Shown here: in pieces, positions 10,601 to 18,672 of the stretch | Position numbering within the stretch: position 1 is the stretch's first letter | How the letters are laid out: every line of letters starts with the position of its first letter | NCBI GenBank assembly: GCA_028875125.1 | Contig: JAPPGC010000004.1 | Location: 1-43,026, forward strand | Source of the DNA: Bacteroidota bacterium | GTDB lineage: Bacteria; Bacteroidota; Rhodothermia; Rhodothermales; Bin80 | Direction: 5' to 3' | DNA length: 43,026 nucleotides | Program-made: the position numbers and the translations under genes | Notes under the pieces: generated by a model | What the model was told of the DNA's origin: nothing | What the model saw: only the letters and a program-made list of their open reading frames with translations | Databases searched by the model: none

Positions 10601-10877
10601 ATCCGTCCCGCTGGACAAGCAGGGAATCGATGTCTGGTTTATTGCGGGCAACCTTTCTGGAACCAGTGATGCCCTGGGTGCACTGAATGCAGGATGGGGT
10701 TCGGTCGTTTATTTCACAGGGGAACGTGAGATGGCAGCTATTCCAGGCACTGGATTTCGTGTTCCGGGCGATGCCCGCGGAATACGTTTACTCCGAGGCG
10801 ATCCCCTCAGGATTATCGTAGCCCGCTCGAATGATGCCCCAATGTTGTTTGAAGTGGCACCAAGGCTCGATGAGTAG
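7614..10877 (+). CDS. VCBS/FG-GAP repeat lipoprotein with ASPIC/UnbV domain, long form 2
   Basis: A protein of about 1087 residues. I chose the ATG at 7614 over the in-frame ATG at 7590 because it starts a compact lipoprotein signal (MRNSYVLLLAILIGC, lipobox Cys at residue 15). The 7590 start would lie deeper inside the upstream gene and lengthen the n-region. Layout is as in the preceding paralogue: first FG-GAP array (DINNDRLPD, DVNGDGWLD, DYDRDGDLD, DLNMDGWPD, DLNNDGLPD, DFDGDGWKD, DLDLDGDLD), ASPIC/UnbV (SAFGAKVSVWAAD, GFQSSVDHVLSFGIGD, VIWPSGHRT), second array (DVNGDNFED, DADGDGDQD, DFDGDGDID, DVDGDGFKD). The sequences have diverged well, so this is an old duplication. It is the last gene of the operon; no clear intrinsic terminator follows. 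Confidence 0.92.
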   Translation: MRNSYVLLLAILIGCSRAGPDNTLFTLLNGDRTGVYFSNTLVPEDDFNIIDYLYYYDGGGVAIGDINNDRLPDIFLTGNQVSDRLYLNRGDFQFEDITATAGIGSSENTWSTGVSMADVNGDGWLDIYVCRVNHLGKTGHNLLYINQQDGTFQEESRRYGLNFEGLSTHTAWLDYDRDGDLDLYLLNHAIHSRESHVPSWRRIIDVPRFGDKFYRQDDGYFVSIAAEAGIYSSALGYGLGIAASDLNMDGWPDLYVGNDFHEDDYLYLNSGHGTFVESLWETTGQTSRSTMGVDVADLNNDGLPDIVALDMLPPDQATQRTSGGADADMIARIKANLGYGPQAPRNTLQLHRGVTTDGRPFFNEIAPFAGIEATDWSWSPLLADFDGDGWKDLFITNGIPGRPNDLDYIEYVSTPDVQRILNAGTPEQEAEVAQRMPPAVVPNYAFRGDSTLQFEDVGSDWGLAEPVIGNGAAYGDLDLDGDLDLVVNALNTYVRIYRNESTSGYISVELRGAGKNTSAFGAKVSVWAADLYSVQEQFPSRGFQSSVDHVLSFGIGDFAAADSVVVIWPSGHRTVVGPVAAGTRLILNEADGAAASIQKNPHPEINVKPVDNHGISFEHQEDETRDFEILPLLPYWRSARGPALAVADVNGDNFEDVYLGGARDQPGALYLQSQEGRFRQVPFPDSHKTHEDTYALFLDADGDGDQDLYVASGGWIGPEALLQDRLYMNAGDASFLADSSRLPVMNSNGTTVAAADFDGDGDIDLFVGSDTSLETYGEPGRSSLLQNDGTGHFVDVTARWSPGLQHAGHLTSAVWTNLLGSPLPDLVIAGEWMPITVFENLGTALIDRTDALGLSETVGLWQSIAVRDVDGDGFKDLVTGNLGLNTVLSLPLALFVDDFNQDGRTDPIVAQWQENQWYAWPPRDVLLSQMPGLAPKIPTYNAYSSLSMADLFGNSIEPEYVIQTLASAVYWNIADTSFSAGIMPDELQWAPVLASTSVPLDKQGIDVWFIAGNLSGTSDALGALNAGWGSVVYFTGEREMAAIPGTGFRVPGDARGIRLLRGDPLRIIVARSNDAPMLFEVAPRLDE

Positions 10878-11099
10878 TCGGTAGGTCCGAAACTTTTCCG
10901 GGGTTTAGGAATGGAGCGCCGTGTAGCAGAGAAAACCCTGCGGTACCATATATATTACCGGGATTGATCAACAGCGGCTGAAGCCCGAAGTCTGAGATCC
11001 TGGGCCCTCTCCGGCAGGGAACACCACGCTTTTGATGCGTCCACTACCGAATTGACCACGTATATTCAAGTCGTCAAACCAATACAGCCGTTTGACCTA

Positions 11100-13547
11100 C
11101 TAGTCCAGTCCACTGGGCTCGGCTACTTCAACTGATGCTGCTGCATTTTTTACGTAGGTATCCAACCAGCGGGTGGTTTCCCAGAGAACATGTCCCACGG
11201 ATTCCCGCGCGCGATACCCATGGCTTTCATGAGGAAGCATTACGAGACGCGCCGTCTTTCCTAACCCCTTCAGTGCACTATAAAAGCGCCGACTCTGCAG
11301 CGGAAACGTTCCAGAATTATTGTCTGCCTCGCCGTGTATGAGCAGTATCGGCTCGTTCACCTTATCCACGTGCATGAAGGGCGACATTGTATAGTATGTT
11401 TCCGGGGACTCCCAGAATAAGCGTTGCTCTCTCTGGAACCCGAACGGCGTGAGCGTGCGGTTGTAAGCCCCGCTCCTTGCTATCCCGGCCCGGAATAGGT
11501 CCGAATGTGCCAACAGGTTTGCAGTCATAAAGGCGCCATAGGAATGACCCGCTATTGCGACCCGATCGGGATCTACAACTCCTCTGGCCACTCCCGCATC
11601 AATCGCAGCCTGAGCATTGGCTACCAATTGCTGCCGGAAAGTATCATTTGGCTCTTGATCACCTTCCCCAACCACTGGCATTGATGCACCATCCAGTACC
11701 GCGTACCCCTGCGTCACATAGGGAATTGCTCCTGAGTAGCTAATGTATTTGAACCGAAAAGGACTGCCTCTACGCTGACCAGCAAGCGCTGCACTCTTGA
11801 ATTCGCGCGGATATGCCCAAATGAGTGTTGGCAGTGGACCGTCACGTTCTGCATCATATCCAGGCGGAAGATAAAGCGTCGCCTTCAGGGGTATACCGTC
11901 GGCCCGCACGTACTCCAACTCTTCCTTTGTAACTGCGACTAACTCCGGGTATGGATGTTGGAAGTCAGTCACAGCCATAAGGGATCCATCGTCCAGATTG
12001 CGCAGATAATAGTTTGCCGGGATGTCAACAGATTCCCGTATCGTCAAAATGTGCGATTCGTCAATCACAGACACCGGACGTTCATAGTGCGGTGCTTCGC
12101 TTTGAAACAGCGTTACGGTCTCCCCGGTCTCCAGATCCATCGTTCGTAGGAAAGGGCGATCGCCTTCCTCGGACGCTCCTGCTCCCGAGAGCAGCAATTG
12201 ACCATTCTGCATGCGCAATACAGATGTACCCTGGGGGGTGCGCTTCATGTTAAAGGAGCCAGGATCACCGTACCGATCCTCAGTTGAGCGATCAAACAGC
12301 ACCTTTGTGATCTTGCCTGGTGCGGAAGGATCCAGAACAGATGTTATCGTCTGCCGCGTGGACCACCATGTTTCCCGCACGAGCGCTAGAGATTTATGAC
12401 CCCACTGGATGCCACCGTAGCGCAGTTGCAGTTTTACCAGGGAAGTCGGAGCTGACTCAAAAGGTGCCGGCAGCATGAATACTTCGTCTCTCAACATCGC
12501 TTCGGTGCCCGCGTCGCCGCCATCAAGCGCTTCAACCCACACCAGCGTGGCAGGCGCATCTGCCCGCCAACTCATGCTGCGCGGTCCTGTGGTGGTTGAG
12601 CCAAACGCCACCGGTACATTCTCTGCGAGAGGCAGCCTCGCTACTTCGCGGACTAACTGGCCATCCAAATCGTAGATCGTGTAGCTGTGCGGGAAACGGC
12701 CTGACGGCACCAAATAAGAAAACGGCCGATGCAGGGCACGAATCAGGATGTACTGCCCATCCGGGGATGGTGATGGCGTAACGGCTAATCCCTCAGGACC
12801 GAGCGGCTTAACCTCTCCATCGAGTGTTACGTGGAGCACCTGAGAGGCCATGAACCAGGCAAACAGGTCCTCGTCGTAAGGATTGGTGAGTAGATCCTGG
12901 TAGGTTCTCGCAGGTGCCTGCTCACCCAAATTCTCCTGAACAACGGGACCTTTAGGGGCCCCCGGCCTGACCGGCATGGCTCCCCGTCCCGCGGGAATTG
13001 CACGAACCAGTAACGATCGCGAGCTCGGGTGCCATCTAACGCTACCGAATGTCGCATCATTTACGGCAATATCCGCCAATTTTCGGGCAACGCCCGTGGA
13101 AACCTCTGCGACATACAGATCAATCTGATCAGTCGAATTTACCGTAAATGCAATATGCCGTCCGTCAGGTGACCAAGACACATTGCGGACTCCACCTGAT
13201 TCCGGTATGCCCGTGACGGAGCGCGCAGAGCTTGCATCCACTGGTTTAAGACTTATCCCCAGATAGGCCGAGGACCGACTCGGACCGTTGATTTTCGGAT
13301 TGATTCTCATCCCTGCCAAACGCATCTCAGGAGCAGCAACCTCGGCTATTGAAGGAAGACTGGACCTGTGCAGTAGGGCCATCTTGCTGCCATCCGGGCT
13401 GAGTTGCACCGACGGGGTGACCGGTGCATTAATCAGGCGGTCCAGCGGCGAAGGAGGTGTCTGGTAATTGATCTGTGCTTCTGCTGATTCTGCGTTGAGA
13501 GCGATCATGAGCAACACAGCCAATGCTGAAATACGTAGTTTCATCAA
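11100..13547 (-). CDS. Prolyl-oligopeptidase-type serine peptidase (S9 family, probably S9D)
   Basis: An 815-residue exported peptidase. A Sec signal peptide (residues 1-25, ending SAEAQ) is followed by a WD40/PD40-like beta-propeller (LSPDGSKMALL; WSPDGRHIAFTV; PSPDGQYILIR). The C-terminal alpha/beta hydrolase has the triad Ser669 (GHSYGA), Asp742 (HGEADNN) and His776 (HESHG). The N-terminal block on planned cleavage-pocket strands (PPSPLDRLINAPVTP, then LPSIAEVAAPEMRLAGMRI) resembles plant chloroplast glutamyl endopeptidase and its bacterial S9D relatives more than dipeptidyl-peptidase IV. It should cut short peptides in the periplasm; Glu specificity is an inference. It is transcribed alone, convergent with the VCBS operon and divergent from the galactanase gene. 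Confidence 0.92.
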   Translation of the reverse strand: MMKLRISALAVLLMIALNAESAEAQINYQTPPSPLDRLINAPVTPSVQLSPDGSKMALLHRSSLPSIAEVAAPEMRLAGMRINPKINGPSRSSAYLGISLKPVDASSARSVTGIPESGGVRNVSWSPDGRHIAFTVNSTDQIDLYVAEVSTGVARKLADIAVNDATFGSVRWHPSSRSLLVRAIPAGRGAMPVRPGAPKGPVVQENLGEQAPARTYQDLLTNPYDEDLFAWFMASQVLHVTLDGEVKPLGPEGLAVTPSPSPDGQYILIRALHRPFSYLVPSGRFPHSYTIYDLDGQLVREVARLPLAENVPVAFGSTTTGPRSMSWRADAPATLVWVEALDGGDAGTEAMLRDEVFMLPAPFESAPTSLVKLQLRYGGIQWGHKSLALVRETWWSTRQTITSVLDPSAPGKITKVLFDRSTEDRYGDPGSFNMKRTPQGTSVLRMQNGQLLLSGAGASEEGDRPFLRTMDLETGETVTLFQSEAPHYERPVSVIDESHILTIRESVDIPANYYLRNLDDGSLMAVTDFQHPYPELVAVTKEELEYVRADGIPLKATLYLPPGYDAERDGPLPTLIWAYPREFKSAALAGQRRGSPFRFKYISYSGAIPYVTQGYAVLDGASMPVVGEGDQEPNDTFRQQLVANAQAAIDAGVARGVVDPDRVAIAGHSYGAFMTANLLAHSDLFRAGIARSGAYNRTLTPFGFQREQRLFWESPETYYTMSPFMHVDKVNEPILLIHGEADNNSGTFPLQSRRFYSALKGLGKTARLVMLPHESHGYRARESVGHVLWETTRWLDTYVKNAAASVEVAEPSGLD

Positions 13548-13841
13548 TCTGGAATAGGGTTGGAAGAGGATAATACGACTTAATTATATTTATCTGGAAC
13601 ATCGGAAGGAAAAACCGGGACACTCAGGCCACATAAAGTAATTTGGCGAGGTTTCTAAGGGAGGCTTTGCCGCACTAGACTTCTTGATCGTCCATGCATA
13701 CGTAGGATTACACCTGCGTGTCGGCATTGGACGGAATCACCATTAACTCAGGCAACAGGCAGGCCACTTGTCCATACATGATCACTGATGTGAACTTTCA
13801 ATCTACACTCTGACGGGGCAAACTACGACCATCCAAGTTAG
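13548..13841. other. Divergent promoter region between S9 peptidase and GH53 genes
   Basis: This ~294-bp spacer must hold the 5' regions of both flanking genes. The leftward side is AT-rich just upstream of the peptidase start (13570-13600). I see no clear paired Bacteroidota-type promoter (TTG and TAnnTTTG), no conserved ORF and no strong hairpin. Confidence 0.4.
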
Positions 13842-15176
13842 ATGCAATTCAATTACAGCGTATTGATCTGCATATTGGGGAGTTTTTTGCTAGCACCTTT
13901 CGCAGATTCCCAGTCCCTGCCGCTTCGCTGTGCGGATGTTTCTATGCTGGATGAACTGGAGCGGGCCGGTGCCGTGTACACATCCCAAAATCTTGTAGGA
14001 GGCGCCCTCCAGATTCTGCAGAAAAACGGCCTGAACAGTATTCGGTTAAGGCTCTTCCATACTCCAACTGAACGACGCGACGGATTGCCGCATATGCTGG
14101 AACTTGCGCGCAGGGGGCATGATCTCAATTTTAAGATCATTCTCAATCTGCATTACTCGGATACATGGGCGGATCCAAGTGTACAGCAGAAACCCTCTGC
14201 GTGGTCCAACCTTTCGGAGCCTGCACTGCGTGACAGCGTCTACGAGCATACCTACCAAGCCATTCAAGCCCTGACAGAACAAGGCACACCCCCGATAATC
14301 GTTCAGACCGGCAACGAAATCACGACTGGCATGCTATGGAACACCGGTCGCGTTGGTGGCTCATATAATGTTCCGGCCCAGTGGGAGAGACTGGCGGGGC
14401 TTCTGCGCGCGGCAGCAAAAGCCGTACGTGATGCCAGCTCCGCCCAGATCATGCTGCATATTGATCGGGGAGGCGACCCTGGCGGAGCAAATTGGTTTTT
14501 TGATAAGCTCGCACCCTATGCACTTGACTATGATCTAATCGGTATCTCATACTATCCGTTCTGGCATGGTCCATTTGACCAGTTTTCCGAGGTTGTTCGG
14601 CAACTGGAGAGCCGATTCGGCAAACCTGTTATGCTAATCGAAACCGCGTATCCATGGACACTCCAATGGAAGGATAACACACACAACCCCGTCGGTCTGC
14701 CTGAACATGTGTTACCGGGATATCCTGCAACACCAGATGGGCAAGCTGCCTTCATCAGAAAACTGTGGGAGCATGTGTCTTCAGGCATTTGCTACTGGGC
14801 ACCTGAATACATCGCTGCCCCCAGCTTCGGCTCCCACTGGGAAAATCTTGCATTATTTGATTTCGAGGGTGAGGTACTTCCCGGCGCAAGCGCCCTGGGA
14901 GCAGGTACTCCTACATCATCTGTCGCTCCCACAGCCCACTCTCAATTGAGTCTATTCCCCAACCCTACGCTAATTGGTAAGAGTTCGGTGAATATTCAAT
15001 TGGTCAACCCAGCATGTGGGGTTATCGAAGTCTATAACACGTTGGGACAACGCGTACGGACACAGACAACCTTATGCCGAAGAGATATTATCCTTTCCTT
15101 GTCTGGACTCCCCGCCGGGACCTACTGGATCCGCACTCCTGGAATGCAAACCATGCCCTTATTCCTTGTGCCATAG
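13842..15176 (+). CDS. GH53 endo-beta-1,4-galactanase with T9SS sorting domain
   Basis: A 444-residue secreted enzyme predicted to cut beta-1,4-galactan (arabinogalactan type I). The signal peptide ends LAPFADSQ (residues 1-24). The GH53 TIM barrel spans about 27-350: start motif RCADVSMLDELERAG, NSIRLRLF (65-72), ILNLHYSDTWADP (100-112), acid/base Glu159 in QTGNEIT and nucleophile Glu267 in LIETAYPWT. Residues ~368-444 form a type IX secretion C-terminal domain (LSLFPNPT ... VIEVYNTLGQRVRT ... LSGLPAGTYWIRT), so it is exported across the outer membrane and probably attached to the surface or released. It is a single gene with no SusCD pair or partner galactosidase nearby, which suggests a scavenging role rather than a full polysaccharide-utilisation locus. 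Confidence 0.95.
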   Translation: MQFNYSVLICILGSFLLAPFADSQSLPLRCADVSMLDELERAGAVYTSQNLVGGALQILQKNGLNSIRLRLFHTPTERRDGLPHMLELARRGHDLNFKIILNLHYSDTWADPSVQQKPSAWSNLSEPALRDSVYEHTYQAIQALTEQGTPPIIVQTGNEITTGMLWNTGRVGGSYNVPAQWERLAGLLRAAAKAVRDASSAQIMLHIDRGGDPGGANWFFDKLAPYALDYDLIGISYYPFWHGPFDQFSEVVRQLESRFGKPVMLIETAYPWTLQWKDNTHNPVGLPEHVLPGYPATPDGQAAFIRKLWEHVSSGICYWAPEYIAAPSFGSHWENLALFDFEGEVLPGASALGAGTPTSSVAPTAHSQLSLFPNPTLIGKSSVNIQLVNPACGVIEVYNTLGQRVRTQTTLCRRDIILSLSGLPAGTYWIRTPGMQTMPLFLVP

Positions 15177-15325
15177 TCCATCCCTTTGGGCTTACTTGGA
15201 ACGTGGAATTTCCCTGTGACAGCCTCCCGGCCCTCAGGGTGGGCATCTATTGTAACTGAAACCGTGCACGGATCCTAATAGGACACCAAAAGTTCACCAC
15301 GCGGCACCATCTATTATTCAAACCA

Positions 15326-16096
15326 ATGCGCTATCTGATTCTGTTTTTCGCTTTCCTTAGCCCCATTACACTTCTCGCACAGAGTGAAGGGACTGTTGAG
15401 TACTCCGTGACAACTGAAATGAAAATGGATATGGAAACCATCATGGCCAATATGCCAGAAGAGATGCAGTTAGATTCGGCGATGGTCGCACAGATGGCGC
15501 AAACATTTGAGAATATGGGGAACCAGCAGGTCACTGGTACAGTGCTGTTGCATTTCAGTGGTGCACAAGCTCTCACGGAGGTGGTGATGCCTGACCTGCC
15601 CAACCCGATGCCCAACGTCAGCCCCTTTGGAAGTTTTGACAACAGTATCGGGGTGACCACATATTTTGATTTTGATGAACAGATACGCATTACCAAAATG
15701 CCTAATGCAGGTGAGAGCGTGCCCTATGTGGTGTCGATAGAATTAAATCCAATTGACGCGGTTGACTGGGTGCTTTCTGATGTTGACAGCACTATTCTTG
15801 GTCACGCCGTGAAGAAAGCAGAGTTTATTTCGGATTCTCTCGAGGCCGTAGTATGGTATGCGCCCGGTATTGGGTCAATTGCCGGACCAGATCAGTTTGG
15901 GAACCTTCCGGGCCTCCCATTGTCAATAGACGCCACGATGTCGCAAAATATGAATATGAAAATGACATATGTTGCTAAAAGCATCACAGAAGGCCTTGAG
16001 GAACCGATCACCCCACCGATTGGCATCTCAGTAACACAGGAGGAGTATATGAAGATCCTGATGGAGAAAATGGGTGATATGCAGTTTGTACCGTAG
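15326..16096 (+). CDS. GLPGLI-like secreted protein, copy 1
   Basis: A 256-residue protein with a Sec signal peptide (residues 1-19, ending TLLAQ) and no lipobox. The layout follows the Bacteroidota GLPGLI family: an N-terminal G-x-V-x-Y strand (EGTVEYSVTTEM), then AVKKAEF, WYAPGI and the signature loop, here NLPGLPLSID (193-202) with Pro where the family has Ile. The N-terminal half is rich in Met (KMDMETIMANMPEEMQLDSAMVAQMAQ). The molecular role of this family is unknown. Members often sit beside outer-membrane beta-barrel/TonB-type proteins, as here, and are probably periplasmic. It is the first of a tandem pair. Confidence 0.8.
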   Translation: MRYLILFFAFLSPITLLAQSEGTVEYSVTTEMKMDMETIMANMPEEMQLDSAMVAQMAQTFENMGNQQVTGTVLLHFSGAQALTEVVMPDLPNPMPNVSPFGSFDNSIGVTTYFDFDEQIRITKMPNAGESVPYVVSIELNPIDAVDWVLSDVDSTILGHAVKKAEFISDSLEAVVWYAPGIGSIAGPDQFGNLPGLPLSIDATMSQNMNMKMTYVAKSITEGLEEPITPPIGISVTQEEYMKILMEKMGDMQFVP

Positions 16097-16140
16097 CTAT
16101 AGGTGATCTTGGACTTGATGTAAGTCGGCACGCAATACAT

Positions 16141-16489
16141 CTTTAGCTGTGATGCGTGTGGTCTATTGCTTTACAAAGAACGTTTGACAGCAAAGCGGGT
16201 TTTCGGGCGACTCAAGGGTAAGTTTGGGAGACGGAACATATGTGTGTGGGCTCGTGAAAGTGATCTGTCATCCATTGTTCGGGAGCTTGCGCACATCCTA
16301 AGGGCTTTGTGCAAAGCCCACTATGGAATGCCCCTATGAACAGATAAACTCAGGTATATTTGAAGGAAGATACGGCGACATTGGTGCCGCTGGGACTGGA
16401 TATCCAAGTTCATTACCGAATTCATACGAGCAAACAACTTGACTCCAATCTCTGAAAATCGATTTGCAAGAGACTTGTTACTCAAACTA
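16141..16489. promoter_or_regulatory. Spacer between duplicated genes with a near-palindrome and a candidate promoter
   Basis: Bases 16302-16319 read GGGCTTTG-TG-CAAAGCCC, an 8-bp perfect inverted repeat with a 2-bp centre, which suits a dimeric regulator site. Downstream, 16355-16362 is TATATTTG, matching the Bacteroidota -7 consensus TAnnTTTG; no clear TTG -33 element is seen at the usual distance. Neither is present before copy 1, so copy 2 may have its own control. No coding sequence is supported here. Confidence 0.4.
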
Positions 16490-17278
16490 ATGCGCTATCT
16501 GATTCTGTTATTCGTTTTCCTGAGTCCCATTACACTTCTTGCACAGAGTGAAGGGACCGTTGAATACTCCATGACTTCTGAAATGAACATGGATATCGGG
16601 ACGGTCAGGGACAATCTGCCAGAAGGTCTTGAGTTGGATTCGGCAATGGCCGTACAGATGGGGCAATCAGTTGAATATTTGCAGAACCAGCGATATACCG
16701 TTCCAGTGCTGTTTCATTACAGCGGTTCAGTAGGTCTTATGGAGATGGTGATGCCTGACCTGCCCACCCGCACGCCCAACGTCAGCCCCTTTGGAAGTTT
16801 TGACAACAGTATAGGGATGACCGTATATGTTGATTTTGAAGAACAGACGAGCTTAACCCAACTGCCCAGTATGGGTGAGAGCGTGCCCTATGTGCTGTCG
16901 TTAGAAGTTCAAAAGCTTGACTGGGTGCTTGTTGATGTTGACAGCACTATTCTTGATCACGCAGTTAAGAAAGCGGAGTTTGTTTCGGATTCTCTCGAGG
17001 TCGTAGCATGGTATGCCCCCGATATTCCAACAACTGTCGGACCAGCCGGATTTGGCAGCCTTCCGGGCCTCCCATTATCAATAGACGCCGTGATATCGCA
17101 AAATAAGTTTATGAATGTGAGCCTTGTTGCTAAAAGTCTCACAGAAGGTCTTGAGGAACCGATCACTCCGCCGGTAGGCATCATAGTAACACACGAGGAG
17201 TACATGAAAATCATGCAGGAAGAGCACATGAAGACCTGGCAGGAGAAATTGGACGAAGATGCCCAGTTTGTGCCGTAA
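16490..17278 (+). CDS. GLPGLI-like secreted protein, copy 2
   Basis: A 262-residue paralogue of the preceding gene. I chose the ATG at 16490 rather than the in-frame ATG at 16439 because it begins the same signal peptide as copy 1 (MRYLILLFVFLSPITLLAQSEGTVEYS) and the homology, including ~12 upstream bases, starts there. Conserved blocks include VMPDLP, PNVSPFGSFDNSIG, ESVPYV, HAVKKAEF, WYAPDI, SLPGLPLSIDA and TEGLEEPITPP. The two copies differ most in residues 35-75. The C-terminus adds a few charged residues (QEEHMKTWQEKLDEDAQFVP). Function is unknown, as for copy 1. Confidence 0.78.
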   Translation: MRYLILLFVFLSPITLLAQSEGTVEYSMTSEMNMDIGTVRDNLPEGLELDSAMAVQMGQSVEYLQNQRYTVPVLFHYSGSVGLMEMVMPDLPTRTPNVSPFGSFDNSIGMTVYVDFEEQTSLTQLPSMGESVPYVLSLEVQKLDWVLVDVDSTILDHAVKKAEFVSDSLEVVAWYAPDIPTTVGPAGFGSLPGLPLSIDAVISQNKFMNVSLVAKSLTEGLEEPITPPVGIIVTHEEYMKIMQEEHMKTWQEKLDEDAQFVP

Positions 17279-17861
17279 GCTCTGGGGTTATTGTCTTGAT
17301 GTGAGTCAGCACGCAATACACCTTAGCTCTGATGCGGGGGATTTGTACCGGACGTTCGAGGAGGGACATTGTCCTGGAACCTTCCACCACTCCTAACTTG
17401 AACTGACTGAACACAGACGTGATTTCAAAATCCCCTCCTGCGTCCAAGACCACCTGCCTAGCCGCTGCGCTAGGAGCCCGGTTTCAGCCTGGAAGCTATT
17501 CATTCGCCGAAGCACACGCCTCTTCCTGACACTGATACGGGTGTAAACGACGCCGGTAGACGAGAAGCTAAGATTGCATTCATGTTGGACCGACAACCCT
17601 ATGGAGCCGGTAATGCAATTTGCTTTGAGCGATCCGCTCTAGAGTGCAACAGGCAATATTCAGGAAATCACAAACGTTGAAGGATTGGTCAACTCTGGAA
17701 ACATCCCGGATTATAGATCTGGGAGTTTCTTTTTCTGTAATGACTTGCAACCTATGAGCGACAATGTTCGTAGCAATTTCGCAGTGGCTGTTATCGCCAA
17801 TGCGCTCTTGTGTGCGAATATGCCGTGCTTCACATATTCGCAATCAACCCGTCAATTATCA
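17279..17861. other. 583-bp region without a supported gene
   Basis: The first ~65 bases are the duplicated 3' flank of the GLPGLI-like gene. The rest has only short, uncharacteristic open frames on both strands. One small inverted repeat, CCTAGC/GCTAGG (17457-17462 and 17469-17474), has no T-run. The open frame of the next gene extends back to 17685, but the signal peptide begins at 17862. The promoter of the third GLPGLI gene and the barrel gene probably lies in the last part. Confidence 0.45.
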
Positions 17862-18671
17862 ATGATTCGTCGTTCCCCTAAACTCTTATCGCTCCTGTTC
17901 TTGGCTGCGATGACCTTTGTAGTGCGCTCCCCACAGCGTACAGCTGCACAGTCTGGTACAGTTACGTATACACATACCATTGTCCTGGATTTTGAGCTGC
18001 CTCCCGAAATGGATCAGTTTGCGGAACGGTTTAAGGACATGATTCCAGAATCGCTTACCCACTCGTATGTGCTGGATTTCAACGAAACGCTGAGCAGTAT
18101 GCGCCTCCTCGAGGATAAGGAGGAAGGCGAAAGCACATCTGGGTTTAGGAAGAAAAGTGCAGGTGGGGACGTGAATATAGCGGTCTCGTTCGCCGGTTCA
18201 GGTTCGAGCAGTTCAGGACCCCAGTTGATCGCCTCCGTAGGAAACCTGGATGACGGAACCTATACAAATCATTACAAATTCCTTACTCGTGACTTTTTGG
18301 TTGCAGGGGAACTGCCTGAACTGGCCTGGAAATTGACAGGAGAAGAAGGAATGCTCCTTGATCGACAGGTCATGAAAGCGACTGCTACAATGGACACCGT
18401 ATCGGTGGAAGCGTGGTTTGCACCCGAGATCCCCGCCCCCTTTGGTCCAGATAACTATGGGGGACTACCCGGCCTGATTCTAATGCTGTCCATTGATGAT
18501 GGAAGTAAACTCTACGAAGCAACTTCCATTACACTTGACACCGAAATAGAAATTACAGTCCCCGAGAAAGGCCGGCCTGTGACCCAGGAAGAATTTGAAA
18601 AACTCGTGCAGGAACGGATGGAAGAACGAGCATCTGGATTTATTAATTCTGTTATTATCCGTGGAAACTAG
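17862..18671 (+). CDS. GLPGLI family protein
   Basis: A 269-residue exported protein. The ATG at 17862 is preferred because it opens a signal peptide (MIRRSPKLLSLLFLAAMTF, cleavage after RTAAQ); the upstream in-frame extension lacks family character. It has the canonical family ending: LDRQVMKATATMDTVSVEAWFAPEIPAPFGPDNYGG, then GLPGLILMLSIDDGSKLYEATSI. It therefore carries the true GLPGLI motif that the two genes upstream have altered. Its stop is 1 bp before the start of the outer-membrane barrel gene, a pairing common in Bacteroidota. The two products probably act together at the outer membrane. The biochemical role is unknown. Confidence 0.88.
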   Translation: MIRRSPKLLSLLFLAAMTFVVRSPQRTAAQSGTVTYTHTIVLDFELPPEMDQFAERFKDMIPESLTHSYVLDFNETLSSMRLLEDKEEGESTSGFRKKSAGGDVNIAVSFAGSGSSSSGPQLIASVGNLDDGTYTNHYKFLTRDFLVAGELPELAWKLTGEEGMLLDRQVMKATATMDTVSVEAWFAPEIPAPFGPDNYGGLPGLILMLSIDDGSKLYEATSITLDTEIEITVPEKGRPVTQEEFEKLVQERMEERASGFINSVIIRGN

Positions 18672-18672
18672 T

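Larger units (their letters stand above)
15313..17345 (+). repeat. Tandem gene duplication (two GLPGLI-like genes with flanks)
   Basis: The segments 15313-16160 and ~16477-17345 are homologous beyond the coding sequence. Upstream, ATTATTCAAACCAATG matches GTTACTCAAACTAATG. Downstream of the stops, CTTGATGTAAGTCGGCACGC (copy 1) matches CTTGATGTGAGTCAGCACGC (copy 2). The shared block therefore begins about a dozen bases before the start codon and ends some 60-70 bases after the stop. An unrelated ~320-bp spacer separates the copies. Protein divergence is substantial, so the event is not recent. Confidence 0.85.

Noticed and set aside
10941..10960. CGGTACCATATATATTACCG near-palindrome after the VCBS operon
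   Set aside because: Only the outer five bases pair cleanly around an AT alternation; no T-run, so neither terminator nor operator is supported.
17457..17500. Stretch with a CCTAGC/GCTAGG stem followed by GGTTTCAGCC, vaguely tRNA-like
   Set aside because: No acceptor stem, D-arm or proper T-loop could be found around it.
17211..17843. Three minus-strand open frames in the gap before the third GLPGLI gene
   Set aside because: They have no family resemblance, overlap one another or known genes, and lack plausible start regions.
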